Shown here: positions 23,050-36,300 of the stretch, piece by piece
Numbering within the stretch: the stretch's first letter is position 1
Layout: each line of letters begins with the position of its first letter
Source of the DNA: Pipra filicauda
Taxonomy: Eukaryota > Chordata > Aves > Passeriformes > Pipridae
Length of the DNA: 64,000 nt
Assembly: GCF_003945595.2 (NCBI RefSeq)
Contig: NW_024104510.1
Location: forward strand, 372,001 to 436,000
Direction of reading: 5' to 3'
Notes under the pieces: model-generated
Databases searched by the model: none
What the model was told of the DNA's origin: nothing
The model's input: only the letters and a program-made list of their open reading frames with translations
Made by a program: the position numbers and the translations under genes

Positions 23050-26000
23050 TAGTAAATACCAGCTCTTTGGTAAAGGTAGCCACCCTCACATTCAGGAATG
23101 CCTGGTTCCGTTCAGATAAATCCAAACGCAGCTGGAAATACCAGAAGTGAAACAGTTTGGCTGTTTTATCTGAAATCGAAGCACGCATGACTACAGCAGA
23201 AACCACAGGCAAACCCCCGAGGCCATTGCTAACAGATCACCAGTTTTAACATCTGTCTCAAACATGCCAATAATGGAGGTGTCCTACATCTGCCCTGCAC
23301 AGGACAGTGTTGGGGGCAGGGGAGAGAAGGGGTGACCCAGGGGAATGGCAGAATCCCACTGCTAGCCCACATGGTCATGATGAAGATGATGGTGATGAAA
23401 CTCTTTTGCATGCAGGGAAGGGGACTCTGCTGCAAACATTCCCTGGGATCTTCACTAATGCAACCGCTGCCTACTCTCTGTATGCAACCTCCAAACCCAG
23501 CATGGCTTTTCTAAAGCAGGGTTTGCACTCCAGGAGTTTGCTCCTTTGCTTCTGCAAACCCTCACTGCTGCACTGATTAGGCTACTCCTAATTATATCAA
23601 CTGGGGCTCCTGAAAAAATGCTTCCTGCTGTTGGGAACTGCTGGGGTGTAAAATCACTCTGTATAAAATTGCTTCCCCATGCTGTCACATCATCTGCCCC
23701 TATCCAGCCAGCCTACACGGTCCTGCCACGGTGACAGAGTATGACCAACACCAGCCCCAGCTGCAGGATGGATTCTAGCAGTCTTGGAGCACCAGCGGGG
23801 CTGGGACTAAGTGCCGGGTTTTTCTGCTCTGGAAAACAAAGCATTGTGTGCGAGGGCTCCTCTCTAGGCTGGGTCTGGTCTGCGCTCTGCACCAGACGGG
23901 ATCTCACTCACACCCACACACGGAGCTCTCGCACGCTCATCTCCAGAGGCACTCCCACCTGGAGCCAGGTGCTGTTGCTTATGGGAGCTTTTGTGAAGAG
24001 GGAGAGAGCCCTCCACAAGTGGGAGACAGGAACACTGGCAGCCCGGCATTTACAGCAGGCTCTCAGAGGGGACGGAGAAATTTGGTGAGGCTGACAAAAA
24101 TTCTGAGGGCAGATTTAAATTCAGATTAAACCCAGGAATGCCTGGCTTGTCTGCTTGTTTACTTTAAGGAGCCTTCAAAATCCTGGAAAATGCCAGTTAT
24201 CAAGTGTACTCGTCATTTTCAATGGAAAAGGGATTTTTTTTTTTTTGAACTGCTGCATTGCAGGGCCAAAAAAATCTTATCTCTGATCTGTAAAAAAAAA
24301 AAAATTGCTAACGCTGCTCTTCCTAACTCCCACTTTTCCTTTCCAACAAGAAAGACGGAAAAAGAAGCAAGAGAAAGAGGTAAAAAAAGATGACTTTTTT
24401 TTCAAACTAAAGAAAACTTTAAGTCACTGAAAATATTTGAACAGAAATAAATACAAATTAGCCAACAATCAAGCAACTAATTTTATTTAAAATGAAACGC
24501 AACTAAGATTTTATACGACAGAAGATACCAAAAAATTGGTGAATGTCTCAAATTTTGGGGGGCTTTGCTTTTTTCCCCCCTTAACTCAGTGGATACAGCA
24601 GATCTTCCCTGAGGGAGAACTGCTACCAGATGGCATTTGCAGCTGATCTGTGCAATTGATGAGACAGATGTAAAACTGCTCTCCTCAAAACTTGCTCAAT
24701 TCTGTATGCTTTGGCCAGTGAAACTGTTCTTGCACTGTGATACCAACTAATACGAAGAGCCCTAAGCCCTGTGCTAGTTTTGATTTTCCTTTGAAACTAA
24801 GTGTTGAAGTATAAAAAGAAAAGTCCATGTGAAAGAAAATGTTCCTGGCAACCCTTCAACTGAAACATAAATAATCTAAAAATTGTATTTAATTTGAAAC
24901 TCTGTTCTTTGGAAGGGTGTTTTGCAAAAGTGAAGCACTTGTGGCTGCTATTAAAAGCTGGTGAGGACTGCCACGATCCCAGCCCACACTCTGGCCCTTT
25001 GCCATGGAGTGCTGTGGCATGGCTGGAGAGCTGCAGAGGCAGAGACCGGGCAGGCATCAGGAAACCCAAGGCACTATAGTCAGACCTGTTTAATCTGAAT
25101 TTGTTTGCAAATGGAATTTAAAAAAGAAAAAAAAAAAAGGCAAATTTTGTGCTGGTTTAACCCTGCTACAAATAGCATGGGTGGTAGAGTATTTCTTCCA
25201 GCCAAAGAGAGGCTGCACAGATTAGACAGGACTCACTATGATTTTGTTGAGCCTCCACTGCTTTCCTTTCTCCCCTTAAAATAATTTCAGAAAAAAAAAG
25301 AAAAAAGCTATTCATTAAAAGTCTGTTTTCACGGAGAAGCCAGAGGAGTCTAAGTTAACTCGTGTAAACCCACTGAAGGCAGTGAAGGCCAGCAGTGACC
25401 AGTGCTTTCAGCAGGAGCCAGACCTGGCTGACAAGTGTGTCCCTGGCACACGGCACCAAGGCTGAACTTGGCAGCAGTAAAAAATGTGGCCATGAGATTC
25501 TGCTGTCAGCAAATTTGTTGATGTTCCCGGGGCTTGCAGGAGGGCAAACAAGGAAACAAGTGGTGCCATGGATAGGGCAGGAGGGATTTAACTCCCTGGG
25601 GGGAGAAGGAGGTCTGTGGACACCATCCTCCCCCGAGTGCTGCAGCCAAGTGGCAGTGCCTCTGCTCACCTTCTTCCTGACCCAGGGGAGCAGTTCTGAC
25701 CTTGCATCATAAGAAACCAAAAAAAGGCAAGGCCAGAAAAGACAGGCTCAAGTGCCTGCTGGATGCCTCTGAGCTAAGAAGCAGCACTGAGGTAGCAGCA
25801 GCAACAAGAGCTTCCCTCACAGCCCCATGTGGGTCCAGGGACACTCATCCCAGGGGGACCAAGTGTCTTCAGTAGCTCTGCAAGAAATCAGAAGCCAAAT
25901 CTGGAAGCTAATCAGTTCCCCTGTTGTATAAAATTCCTCCTTTAAAAAAATGCTTTTTGAGCTGTTGAAAAAATGCTATGTAAACATTTTGTTAGTTAAT

Positions 26001-27459
26001 TTGTGTTTAAATGTTTTTTAGCAATCCAGCGTTACTATAGAATTGTTTAATTTTAAAAATGTCAAGTGCTGCCAGTATCAGAGATTTAATAATAAAAACT
26101 AGAATAAATATTGACCAGATAAAAACCTAATGTGCAAATACTTAAAATACTACTCTTGGAATTGATCCACCTACATACAAATAAAAAAATAATGGGGCTA
26201 TTTATGATTCATTCAATAGGATTATTCCCTTGCTTCCTGTTTCCAAACAAAGCAATCAACCTCCGATCAAAATAAGTATTAAGGCCAAGACTGTTAACTA
26301 ATTGCACTTGCAAGAGGTCTGCCAATTGCAGCCACCCAAGAATCCAGCGGTGCCATCAATGTCATTAGTTTTTCATTAGCCCTTGTGAAGTATTTTTCTA
26401 AAAGACTTAACTCCCAGAGCCATGTGATTAGAAGATATATTGACTTTTTCATTTTAATAGCATGTTTGCAGAGGAAAGCTTTCAAATACTATGCATGTGA
26501 ATTAAAAGTGCTCAAAAAAAATCAGAAAGAAATGTCAAAAGTGCACTCAGGTGACATTGTTATTACTTGAATCTGATTTGCTTTAAGCCTCACGGCTGTC
26601 AAGGCCTGATTCATTATTTTTCCATGGTAATTCCCATCTAATCTGTCTGTTCTACGTGAAAACACACGGTTACACCTGCCTTCATGGACAAGAAATGCAC
26701 AGAGGAAAAAATGTCATCTGTTTTGTTTGAAATACAGTCACATCCTATGAGGATTTAGCCTTCTTCATCTGCACTGCATAGCTGAATGTTAATGGGAAGA
26801 ACCCTTCTGAAATAAGGGAGGAACCTAAGTGTACATCCAGTTTCAAAATGGACTTCTCACAGTTCTGTCAACCTCACCCTGAAACTACAGAGGACAAATG
26901 CAGGATTGCAACAGCTGAAGTTCCTGTGGATGAAATGGTCCACAAAACCCTAGAGATGGAGTTCTCCAATTTCTCTTGCCTTTCAGTGAGACTTGGGAAT
27001 ACATGTCTGTATGACCCTTCAAAAGGCCAAGGTACTAATTCTACTCTAGTGCTGCAAGTAAGCAAAACTAAGCTATGAAAAATATATAAGCACTGGCAAT
27101 TTGCATTGGAATGAAAATAAAGGTAGTCTGAAAAGAAGGATGGAACGAACTCTCGAGTCAATGACATTCTGGACCCTAAATAATGGTGTAGTTAACTCTG
27201 ATCTCAACTCACATGGGTTAGCACACTCTAGGAAACGTGTTCGCTGCCCTGTTAATCAAGACAGAGTAAACAGTATAACCCCGGCTAGCCCTCACTGCCC
27301 TAGATGGAAGCCCAAATCAACAACGTGCTTATTTTTTCTGGAGATTATGGGAAATCTTGTTCTATTTTATTGCTTAGATGTTAGCTGATTGAGTCTGCAG
27401 AACTTTGCTCACACGCTAGGCGGCAGTGCCCACCACCACTGCCACCAACACCATCGTAC
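23004..27459 (-). other. SLC6A6: SLC6A6 intron
   Basis: An intron of 4456 bases, donor TCAG|GTACG. Its 3' end is the long pyrimidine tract. The stretch 23290-24110 is relatively GC-rich with overlapping chance ORFs. A- and T-runs occur at 24233-24246, 24291-24303 and 25126-25138. No mobile element was confidently identified. Confidence 0.85.
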
Positions 27460-27584
27460 CTGACTCTGCCACATCAGCAATGTTCACCCCTTGCTCTTGT
27501 GCCATGAAGCCCAGGACGGAAAAAATTGCGAAGCCAGACACAAAACTGGTACCACTGTTCAGGCATCCCAGCAGCAAACAGTCC
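27460..27584 (-). CDS. SLC6A6: SLC6A6 coding exon 7: TM7 and start of EL4
   Basis: The exon is 125 bases; it completes Arg324 and encodes residues 325-365 plus one base of Gly366. It contains [20 protein letters not shown], the TM7 segment whose Asn333 and Ser337 fall at positions that help bind chloride and the first sodium in SLC6 transporters. [18 protein letters not shown] then forms extracellular loop 4. The acceptor follows a weak pyrimidine stretch (GTGTGACTTAG). Confidence 0.97.
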
Positions 27585-27698
27585 CTAAGTCACACATATG
27601 TCATGGAGCAAGTTAATTAAAAAAAAAATTAACCCATTGTCCCTACTTTATTTACATCATTTAGCTAAAACACTAAACCCCCTTAGATGGAAACTTGC
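27585..27698 (-). other. SLC6A6: SLC6A6 short GC-AG intron
   Basis: This 114-base intron is the shortest of the gene. The exon upstream ends TACAACTGCTATAG and continues GCAAGT, so the donor is AG|GCAAGT, a GC donor with an otherwise ideal consensus. The reading frame demands the junction exactly here: AG joins the G of the next exon to give Arg324, conserved in human TauT. No GT within reach would preserve the frame and the conserved sequence. Confidence 0.9.
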
Positions 27699-27802
27699 CT
27701 ATAGCAGTTGTATTTGTACTTGTTGTAGCTCCCCAGGGAAGTCATTGCTCCTAAGCAGATTGCATATGAGAAGAAGATTTGTGTCCCTGCATCTATCCAG
27801 AC
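27699..27802 (-). CDS. SLC6A6: SLC6A6 coding exon 6: TM6
   Basis: The exon is 104 bases, residues 290-323 and two bases of Arg324. [20 protein letters not shown] is TM6, which unwinds near FFSYAICLG and lines the taurine site; Ser301 falls at a position used for sodium and chloride binding in the family. The cytoplasmic loop that follows reads [12 protein letters not shown]. Position 322 is Cys, where mammalian TauT has the serine reported as a protein kinase C target. Acceptor CCCTTTAG, phase 0. Confidence 0.97.
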
Positions 27803-29723
27803 CTAAAGGGAAAGATGGAAATACTGTTATTACCAGCATCATTGCATTGCAACACTCTATGCAAATACACAGTTCAAACTAAGCAATATCAACAAAATAA
27901 TTGCTTCCATTGAGGGTGAAAGCTACAGGATCAGGGAGACAGGGAAAGAGAACATCACATTTGCAAGTTTGGCTTTCACAGGGAAAAGAAAATTGTTAGC
28001 ATCAGAGCCCAAAAGAACATAATCAATCTCTACAACATTCCTGTTTCCCCTCTCCAGAGATGCTCAGTATTTCTAGTTTCTTAGTCATTCAGCTGATCCT
28101 TCCTGTTGGCGCAACAATAAACGTGTTTCAGTGCAATAGGAAATGCAGAAGTATTTATAACATTGCTCATTTCTGTTGTAACTCATTTCAGTTAAGAGTA
28201 GGCCGGCAGATTCCTTAAACTGAGGATGTGAAAAGCTTGAGAAACAGGTTTGTGTATTTGGTTTGTTTATTTTTCTAGCTTTCTGGTTGTTTTTGTACCT
28301 GTTCAAATGCAAGATAAAAAGCCATAGGGGTGGGGGGAAAACAAGCAAAACACAATGCACTTTATAAGATACATATCTGATCTTGGTCTCATGATTCTTT
28401 GTCCCGATTACATTAAAAAAAAACATATACAGAGTGAAATAACCATACACTATGAACTTCTTGGCTAGTAAATACATAGAGAATTATCAAAATGTATCCT
28501 CTGAATCCCATCTGTTCTCCTCTTTCTGCTAATGCAAATCTGCAAACACCAGTAAAAACCACCCAGGAGTCTGAGTAAGTGAGAGTGAAGACTGAGGACC
28601 ATTACCTTCTCCCTCCCACCACTGCTTTCCAGCACCTTGCTGACTAGTGTCTCCTTGGAGTGATGTTTTTGCTAGACTGTGGGAGGGGGTCTGTCAGCTC
28701 ACATCAATCTCTTCTCCATTATCAGCTGATACTCCGGTTAGGGCTAACAGTAGATCATAAAAGTGATAGAGTCCCATAAAAGAAGATTAATTCATAAAAT
28801 ACAATGTCTCCTGTGAAAAAGGTGTCTTGTAAAAGAGGGCAAGACTAGAGAATGCACCTAATTTTCACAGCGTTTCCTTTCATTACACTTTTTCTACTTC
28901 GGTTATTTAACTATCACTGGAGTTCTATTTTTACCAATTACTCAATAGAAAGAAATAGCAAAGACAGATGTTATTTCCTATCACTGCGACCAACATTTTG
29001 TTATTTTCAAAGATCCCTTGTTTTTGGTTTTTTGGAGGAGGGTATTGCTTTTTTTTTTCATTTCTCATGTGAACACTATTGGCTGAAATGATGCTGGTCT
29101 GCTCGAGTGTCCCACACTTGCACTCAAGTCAGCACAGACAGGAATTTCTATCTATACAGTAAGAGTAAGCCTGGCTCCCACTAGCAAGGGGTAAGCAAAT
29201 GGTAGTTCCTGTGCCTCAGAAAGCATTTTCTTCACCTTTCCATGGGTTTTCATTCTTCTGTAATTCCATCCACCTCTCTCCCAATCTCCTCCTATTGAGC
29301 AGTGGGAGGTAAGTGACACTGGTACTCACAGTTGTCGCTTGTTGTTCCATCTGTGAAGTTCATGTGTCTCTCCTTTGAAACTAAAGACTATCCTCATTAA
29401 AAAAATGCATCTCCCTTACCTTACCAACAAGAAAGCTGAGATTGTATAACGGGACAGAGTCTACAGCCTCAGAGTCCTTTGACACAAAAAAAATACACAC
29501 GCATACACACACATACATACACATGGAAAGATGCATTAACACATTTAACAGTGACCTTCTCAAGCAGATCTCTGGAAAATATAACCCAGCATTAGTGTTC
29601 ATGCTATATTTGGACCTCTAAAGACCATGGAAAAAAGTCTATTGCCATTACATCACCACCGTCACCCTCCACCATCCCCCTTTGCGTAGGAAATTGTCCC
29701 ACTCCCTGCTCCTGGTTCTGTAC
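27803..29723 (-). other. SLC6A6: SLC6A6 intron
   Basis: An intron of 1921 bases, donor CAG|GTACAG. It contains an ACAC/ATAC microsatellite (about 29493-29524). Nothing else was recognised. Confidence 0.87.
29493..29524. repeat. ACAC/ATAC microsatellite
   Basis: An imperfect run of ATACACACGCATACACACACATACATACAC-type units, within an SLC6A6 intron. Confidence 0.85.
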
Positions 29724-29858
29724 CTGTGGGTCAGCTAACCGTGAGATATCAGGGTAAAGATAAAACTTGATGCCTTCTGCAGCTCCAGGCAGGGTCACGC
29801 CACGGATGAGTAGAACAAGGAGCATGATGAATGGGAAGGTGGCAGTGATGTACACTAC
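29724..29858 (-). CDS. SLC6A6: SLC6A6 coding exon 5: TM5 and EL3
   Basis: The exon is 135 bases, 45 codons, residues 245-289, phase 0 at both ends. [20 protein letters not shown] is TM5; the following [14 protein letters not shown] and [10 protein letters not shown] are extracellular loop 3 with the amphipathic helix before TM6. The acceptor is TTTTATTTCCAG and the donor CAG|GTACAG. It is very close to mammalian TauT. Confidence 0.97.
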
Positions 29859-32800
29859 CTGGAAATAAAAAAAAAGAAAAAAACCCCCGAAAGTATGGTT
29901 AGCCTGGGGCAGCCAAAGCTACACCTCCAAAACCAAGAGAGCTCTAATGAGGAAAATTCAAAGCCCCCTCATATCTAAAAAGGACCCAACCTGAGTTTCT
30001 GCATGTACTTTTAATGTTTTTTACCACTTTACTGCCTTAGGCCTAAAGGCAACACATGAACACCTCCAGAGCCCCCCAGTCAGTGGTCATGTCACTCAGG
30101 CAGAGGACAAGCACGATTTTATACAACTCATGACTTTTGTTCAAATTCTGCCTTTGCCCTGTTTGTTCTCCTCACATGACAAGCGCACCTCTGCCAGGGA
30201 AGTGAAGAGGTTTCCTCACTGAGGGTGCCTGAAACATTACCTCATTCTTTATTGGAACTTTAAAACTTACAAACCGCAACCTGTTTCGCAAGCTCTGCTG
30301 CTACCTCTGACCTTGCTGTGAGGCCCCACTACTGCTCCTACAGGCAACTTCACCAGAGATTAAGGTAATTTAGTCCATGCTCCCATGTCTCCCTTCCCAT
30401 CATCTTGAACACAAGAGGCCCTTCAGGTTGGCATCAGCCTCAACAGCAGTAATTTCCAGTCCCATAACTTCATCTTGCCCTTGCTGCCTATTCAGCAACA
30501 TCATTATTGGAAACTAAGGCTCTATTCATCCAGTTTGAGAATATGTCTTCATTATCTTTAACCTCTATTCCCACTCTCTTTGAATAACAGCCTACTTCTT
30601 CTCTTCTTGTTATCTCCTCATTCATTTGATGAAAGAGCCCTTTGCTTTCATCTCCAGCACGAGGGTTAATTGAGCTTGCATTTGGACAGTTCTATCTTTA
30701 GACCCACACTTTTTGACCTCTAACAGTTTGCTTTCTTTGCTCATCAGTGCTTTCTCTCATTTTTTATATAACCACTGTGTTACAGTCAAGAATCACTACT
30801 GTCCAAGAAAGGACATTTTTCTTGGAGTCAGGATGATTCCCCCAGGTAATTACAGTTTGCTGCCACGAGTTAGAATGCATTTTTGTTTTCCAGAATTTGC
30901 TTAACTACTGCAAAGCTCCCGAGATGCTCCATTTTTCTTCTTAAGTGTGTCCTCTGAGAATAACAAGGAGAACTCAAAGCCTGCATTGCCATAATAATTC
31001 ACAGAGCTGGACTGATTTCACAGAATGAAAGGAAATCTTTTCATACATGTCCTTTTTAATTCTATCCCTGAATTTTCTGTATATTTTCCACTGACAAATA
31101 ATATGCATTACACATTAGCCTAGTTTCACCGAAACCAGAAGATAAAAAGGGGGATTTCTGCACTTTCTGATTTTTTCTAACATAAATCAGGCCTATGAAA
31201 AGTCAAAGTTTTCTTCCAAAAATATATGCCTTGACATATTTTCAGGAACGGAGTAAACAACACTCACAGAGAGGCCTTTGCATTGTGGGTAGAGATTCTC
31301 TTGCAATGCCGCAGGAATTTTTAAGATCAAGCACTTTATCCAAAGCATAAGCACAACTATTATTTTTCACCATGATTTCATGTTTACTTGTCCAATCCCC
31401 CTGCCCTGCTCTCCAAAGAGCCATTAACACACTGGAAAGCAGGGAAGTGCTATAAACAACCATCTACTAAAGTAAACTTGACTTCTCAAATAATTCAAGT
31501 CCTCCATTAGAATTTACAGTTTACTTTTGTTTGACCCCAAAGTTAATGGAGTCAACCAGAGACTTTCCAATGGTTTTGTTGGGCTTTGGCTCCACACTCG
31601 CACGAGCTCAGACGCCACGGAGAGCGGGGAGTGAATTCCTACCAACTGCCTTGTTTTAGAAAAGAGACCATTTCGCAGGATTTCCAGAGAACACAGATTT
31701 TTATATAACTGATTTTAACAGACCTTTTTTCAACCTGTTATCCTCACAGGGACTGGAAATAGTGTACCATAGGGAGCGTGGGATGTCTCTCTGTGCTACC
31801 GTAACCTTTACAGAGCAGACACCAGGCTTGCCAAAGGTGCTAAAGAAATGTGTGCTTCCACTTGGCTGCTGTGGGACGTTTACTGCATTCACCTTTACTA
31901 TAAAACTTACACAATCACCTCATGGGGTCACATCAATCAGAGGGAACAGAGAAGCAAACGTTTTTTCCAACGTGTGCTTTAGAGGCGTGGAAGCTGTTTT
32001 TTGGGGCAAAGGTGGCAGGAATCCAGGGTAAGGCACTAGCCTTTTAAGAAGGCTTCAGGATAAAAATCACAGAAAGCAAGATAGATACTACAGTAAAGCA
32101 AGAAGTTTAATTAACAGTGGAACTGATAAGATCTGGTTTCCGATGGAGTTTTGTCTCCTGGTTGATTTTGCAGTATGCAACAAGCTAAAACTCTTACACG
32201 AGGCTCTTTTTGCAGTTGGGGCACTTGCAATTTATCCTCCTGACTTCTCTAGGGACTGGTAAAAGATAAATTCACACTGTGTCCTTTTTCTCAGGAAGGG
32301 CACTAATGGGGTCAACTCCCTTCCACCTAGCTAAAAAGAAACATGGGGGAACTTGGTATCTTGAGATCCCTCTCCCTCTGTCAGACTTATCTGAACACTG
32401 CCTCAAGCAACAGGTTTGAAAGCTAAGAATCACACAAACACAATGGCTTCAAAAGCCTTTTCTCACGAAAATAGGTATAAAACCACTACTGAACGCAAGG
32501 GGCAATAACATCATGCTTCATGCTAAGTGACTGGCCAAGGTCTGCTGCAATTTGTTTCTTCAACTGGAGTGGGATGAGGTTCAGGAATGATGTAACTGTT
32601 ATCCTTTAAGGAAAACATGATTCTGAAGAGCACGCGATGGGACTAAAGCCACAAGCTATCGAGGATCTCTGTTAATGACGGTGCTTCTAAAGGAGTACCT
32701 AAGTTTAGTCTTCTGCGTCTACACACAGCTCTTCCATAAGCGAGTGGCATTTCAAAAATGCCATGCATCCAACAGCTTCCACTGACTTAGAACACCCCTA

Positions 32801-33195
32801 CCACAGCTATGTTAACATCCCTCCCCCTGCACTGAGAATGAACTTGACTGGTGTGAGAACACAGACAGGCCAAGCAGCCTCCACCACAAGCCTAAGACCT
32901 TCCATGCTCATGGCATGCATCAGTGGGACACTTGTCCTGTGAGAGGCAAAGTGGTACTCAAACCACATTTGTATCTGCCTCTTGATGCCATTCCAGTAAT
33001 GGCTACTTGACTCACAGGCATTTTGGGCACTAGTAACGACTTTCAGATTGAAAGTTGAATCTGAATTTCCCTCTTATTCAGTACAAAAACACATAATTCT
33101 CCAGGAAATGGTGAATATCTTCAAGAACAGCATTACTTAGTATTCCTAACATCTGCTAACTGCAATGATTATAGAAAGGGTAAAAGAGGACTTAC
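29859..33195 (-). other. SLC6A6: SLC6A6 intron
   Basis: An intron of 3337 bases, donor AAA|GTAAGT. I saw no transposon, RNA gene or credible ORF. Confidence 0.86.
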
Positions 33196-33328
33196 TTTCC
33201 CAGTGGATTTGACTCCTTTCCAAATGCAGAAGAAACATATCACCCAGACTAGGAGGAGACACAGTGCTAGATCCCACTTGATAATACCAATATCTTCAAT
33301 TCCCGAGGACAAGCTCAGTACATTGCGC
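33196..33328 (-). CDS. SLC6A6: SLC6A6 coding exon 4: EL2 end and TM4
   Basis: The exon is 133 bases; it completes Glu200 and encodes residues 201-244. [14 protein letters not shown] closes the large extracellular loop 2; this stretch is the most diverged from human within the membrane part. [13 protein letters not shown] then starts TM4, continuing [15 protein letters not shown] into the intracellular loop. Acceptor TTTCCTTTCAG, donor AAA|GTAAGT. Confidence 0.97.
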
Positions 33329-36300
33329 CTGAAAGGAAACAAAACAAGAGAGAGATGCAGGGGCTCAGCTTATGCAGACTCTGGTTGTGCTGGCTGAGAG
33401 CACAGGAGGGTGTGCAGGGCAGCCGATGCGCAGGCAGATCTCTGACCTTGGAACACTGCTTGCTAAGTCAGTGTGGCTTATGTGAGAAAAGCTGTGCTTT
33501 GCAACCCTACATCTCCCCTATGCCTGTGGGACTCTCTTGTTCAATATATTCCACAATGTTTTAAAATTTAAGCTCTTTTTAGCAGCCTTTGACCACCTCA
33601 ATATGAGATAAGAAAGTATTTGCTTCCTTGATGGTCCAAGACCACCTCAGCCCAGTGTCGCAACTCACCCCAGCCCTGAAGCCACCCAGCAGCAGCACAC
33701 ACCATGTCTCCATCATGGACACTTGCAGCTGGCCTGTAGCCTCATGTTTCTCCTCCTTTTCAGTTCATTAGCAAGGCTGCCACAAGGAGGACAGGAAGAA
33801 GCAGCGCAGGGAACACTCCCGCCCCGCAGCTTTGCAGGGTGAAGGCTGGAGCCATTATCTACTCTCCCCTTGGGGGCCCCCCCCCCACAAACACTGCCTG
33901 GGCGCCACCACCTGCCCTCAGAACCCCCGACACGGGGTCTTGTTTAGCTACCACTAAATATTTGGGAAACTTTATTCTGTCACTTAGCTTAATAAAAAGA
34001 AATTCCTAAGCTGTGTCTTAAGGGAACAACATCTGACCATTGAAATACTCTGGTCCTGAGGGGGAATACCCAGTTAGGTTTCTCTCTTCTGGAAATTGCC
34101 ATGGCTTTTCATTAAATAGTGATTTAAAACTGTTTTTTTAAACTTGTTCTCACACACTGGACAGACATTGTTGTACTAACACTTGCTTCATTTGTCAAAT
34201 ACATAAGAAAGAACAAACTGTTTCTTACTGTTCATTGAGCTAAAACTCCTTTGCAAATGAACCTTCTAAACTCTGAAGAATTTCTGCAAGGTGTTTTTCA
34301 GTCAAAGAGTAGTTTGACCTCAATTACAAGAAAAATGCTTTGCCCCAAGACTACAGAAGTGAATTTGCTACCTAAGAAATTGTTAATTTAGTTTTATTTT
34401 TAGGCAGCTAAAAAAATCAGGCACTTTCCTTCACCATAGTCACGGAGAGCAGAGCACAGAACAGTCCAGCTGCTGCACCAGGGTCAGGTCCATGTGTGGC
34501 GTGCACAGCTTTGCGTGTGGATCCAGTACAAGACAAACCACTGTGGTTTGGTTTTCCTCTGAATTAAATTTTTTTTTTTTTTTTGCTATTACCATGGAAA
34601 TAGTAAATGAAGTCACCAATGGAAAATTTGCAATTAGTTTTTGGAAAAGCCCTGGATCGACCAGTTTAATGGGACTCAAACCCTCACCCATCTGTTTTTG
34701 CATCTCTGTCTGCCAAACTCACTTGGATTACCTGTGACTGTGTTCTCACACCAAATGCATTATTCTCTCTGAACGTATGTGTATTTTGTTATGGAAAAGG
34801 ACTAATGGCACCAGACAGGGTAAGTCTGCCCTAATCAGCACAGCTATTCAACAGTTATGAGAAACCCCTTGGTAATGAATATTTGGCATAAAGTTGCAGT
34901 CCTGCTTCACCTGAACCTAAAGAAACAAAGGAAAAACCCGCTGTGCGTATACAAAAGAAGAAAATACATTTATAAGATGACAAAGTTCAGCTGCAATCTT
35001 CTGTGGCTTTTTTAAAAATAAATGGCAATTTTCCAATCGAAGTGGCAGTTCATATTAAAAAGGCAACCTATAGAGCTGGGTCTCGGGAAACTGCGAATAA
35101 TTAACTGCAAATGCCTTTTGGAATAGGGAGCCCTACTAATGCATTCAGTTAAGACTTCTTTGCTTTTTATTAGGGAACTAAAAGCAAGTGGTCATTCTCT
35201 CCTAGAGTTTTCTCCAGGAATTCTTTCAAGATTTTTTGGAGGGCACCCCAGTGGGTTACTGAGAGCCAGATATCTTACTTTTCTATGGTGAGGCAGCAAG
35301 CACCCTAAGTGATGTGCTGGCTTTCTCTGTCCAGGGTAATCCCATCTCACAAAGACCAAATACCTCAAGGAATCTGCTCAGAATTACCAGGGGAGCCTCA
35401 GCATTAGAACTGTTCCATGAGTTCTAAGCCAACGTATTTTCACAGAAGGGGAATTCAACCCGGTTTTGTGATACCCTGTAAACTCAAGCTCAGGAAGGAG
35501 CATGAGCTGGGCTGTGCTGATACCTCTTTAGTTTTGTTATATAACCCACTGCTGCTGAGATTCAGCCAAGCCCACTCAACTACCTTCACACCATTTACGC
35601 ATAGAGTTGTTATTAATTCTAATTTATAGTCCTGATGCTGTCATTAACTGTCACTCATATATAATCAATGGGACAACAGGCTGGGGCTGAGTTTGTTGTA
35701 AACATGAGCTCTTGACCCTTGTTCATACACTAATATGCTCTACTGGTGTGCAATATGGAAACATAATAGGAGCTGTAACTGGCTCTAGAATATAAACAAA
35801 AACAAAATGAAGAGAGTTATGCAACCCTTGAAGGATATTCCAGCTCATTAATCAAGTGAATGCAGACAGGACCTTTCGAACCAGGAAAGGTGAAGCACTC
35901 TTTCACATTGGATGGACAAGAATAATTAACCCTGAAGTAGTTGTAGAGAAGACTATTAAAAGGAGAAAATGAAACAATTTTTAAAACTCTCAAGTTTGCC
36001 CTCAAAGGCAGAGACAGCTGCTCTAGATTTTGTTTAGTTTTTTGTGTTGTTCCTTTTAAGATTACATGCTGTTAGCATGTGATGGGCTTTCTTGGGATTT
36101 GGACGAATAAAGTCTGCTGATTACCAAATATTTATAAACACTTGGCCAGCACCAGACAATCAGAGGTTTTGTTCAACTATAATTACCCCATTACACTTAT
36201 CCCTTATGTATTAATATGTGTGTAAGCCCTTAAGGTTTTGGACTTTAAAATAAAATCTTCAGAAATAAACCTGAAGCATGTGATACCAAGAGGTAAGTCT

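Noticed and set aside
25150..25220. TGCTGGTTTAACCC motif resembling the start of an avian ERVK LTR
   Set aside because: Similarity lasts only about 15 bases; the rest does not continue as an LTR and no duplicate or end CA with target-site duplication was found.
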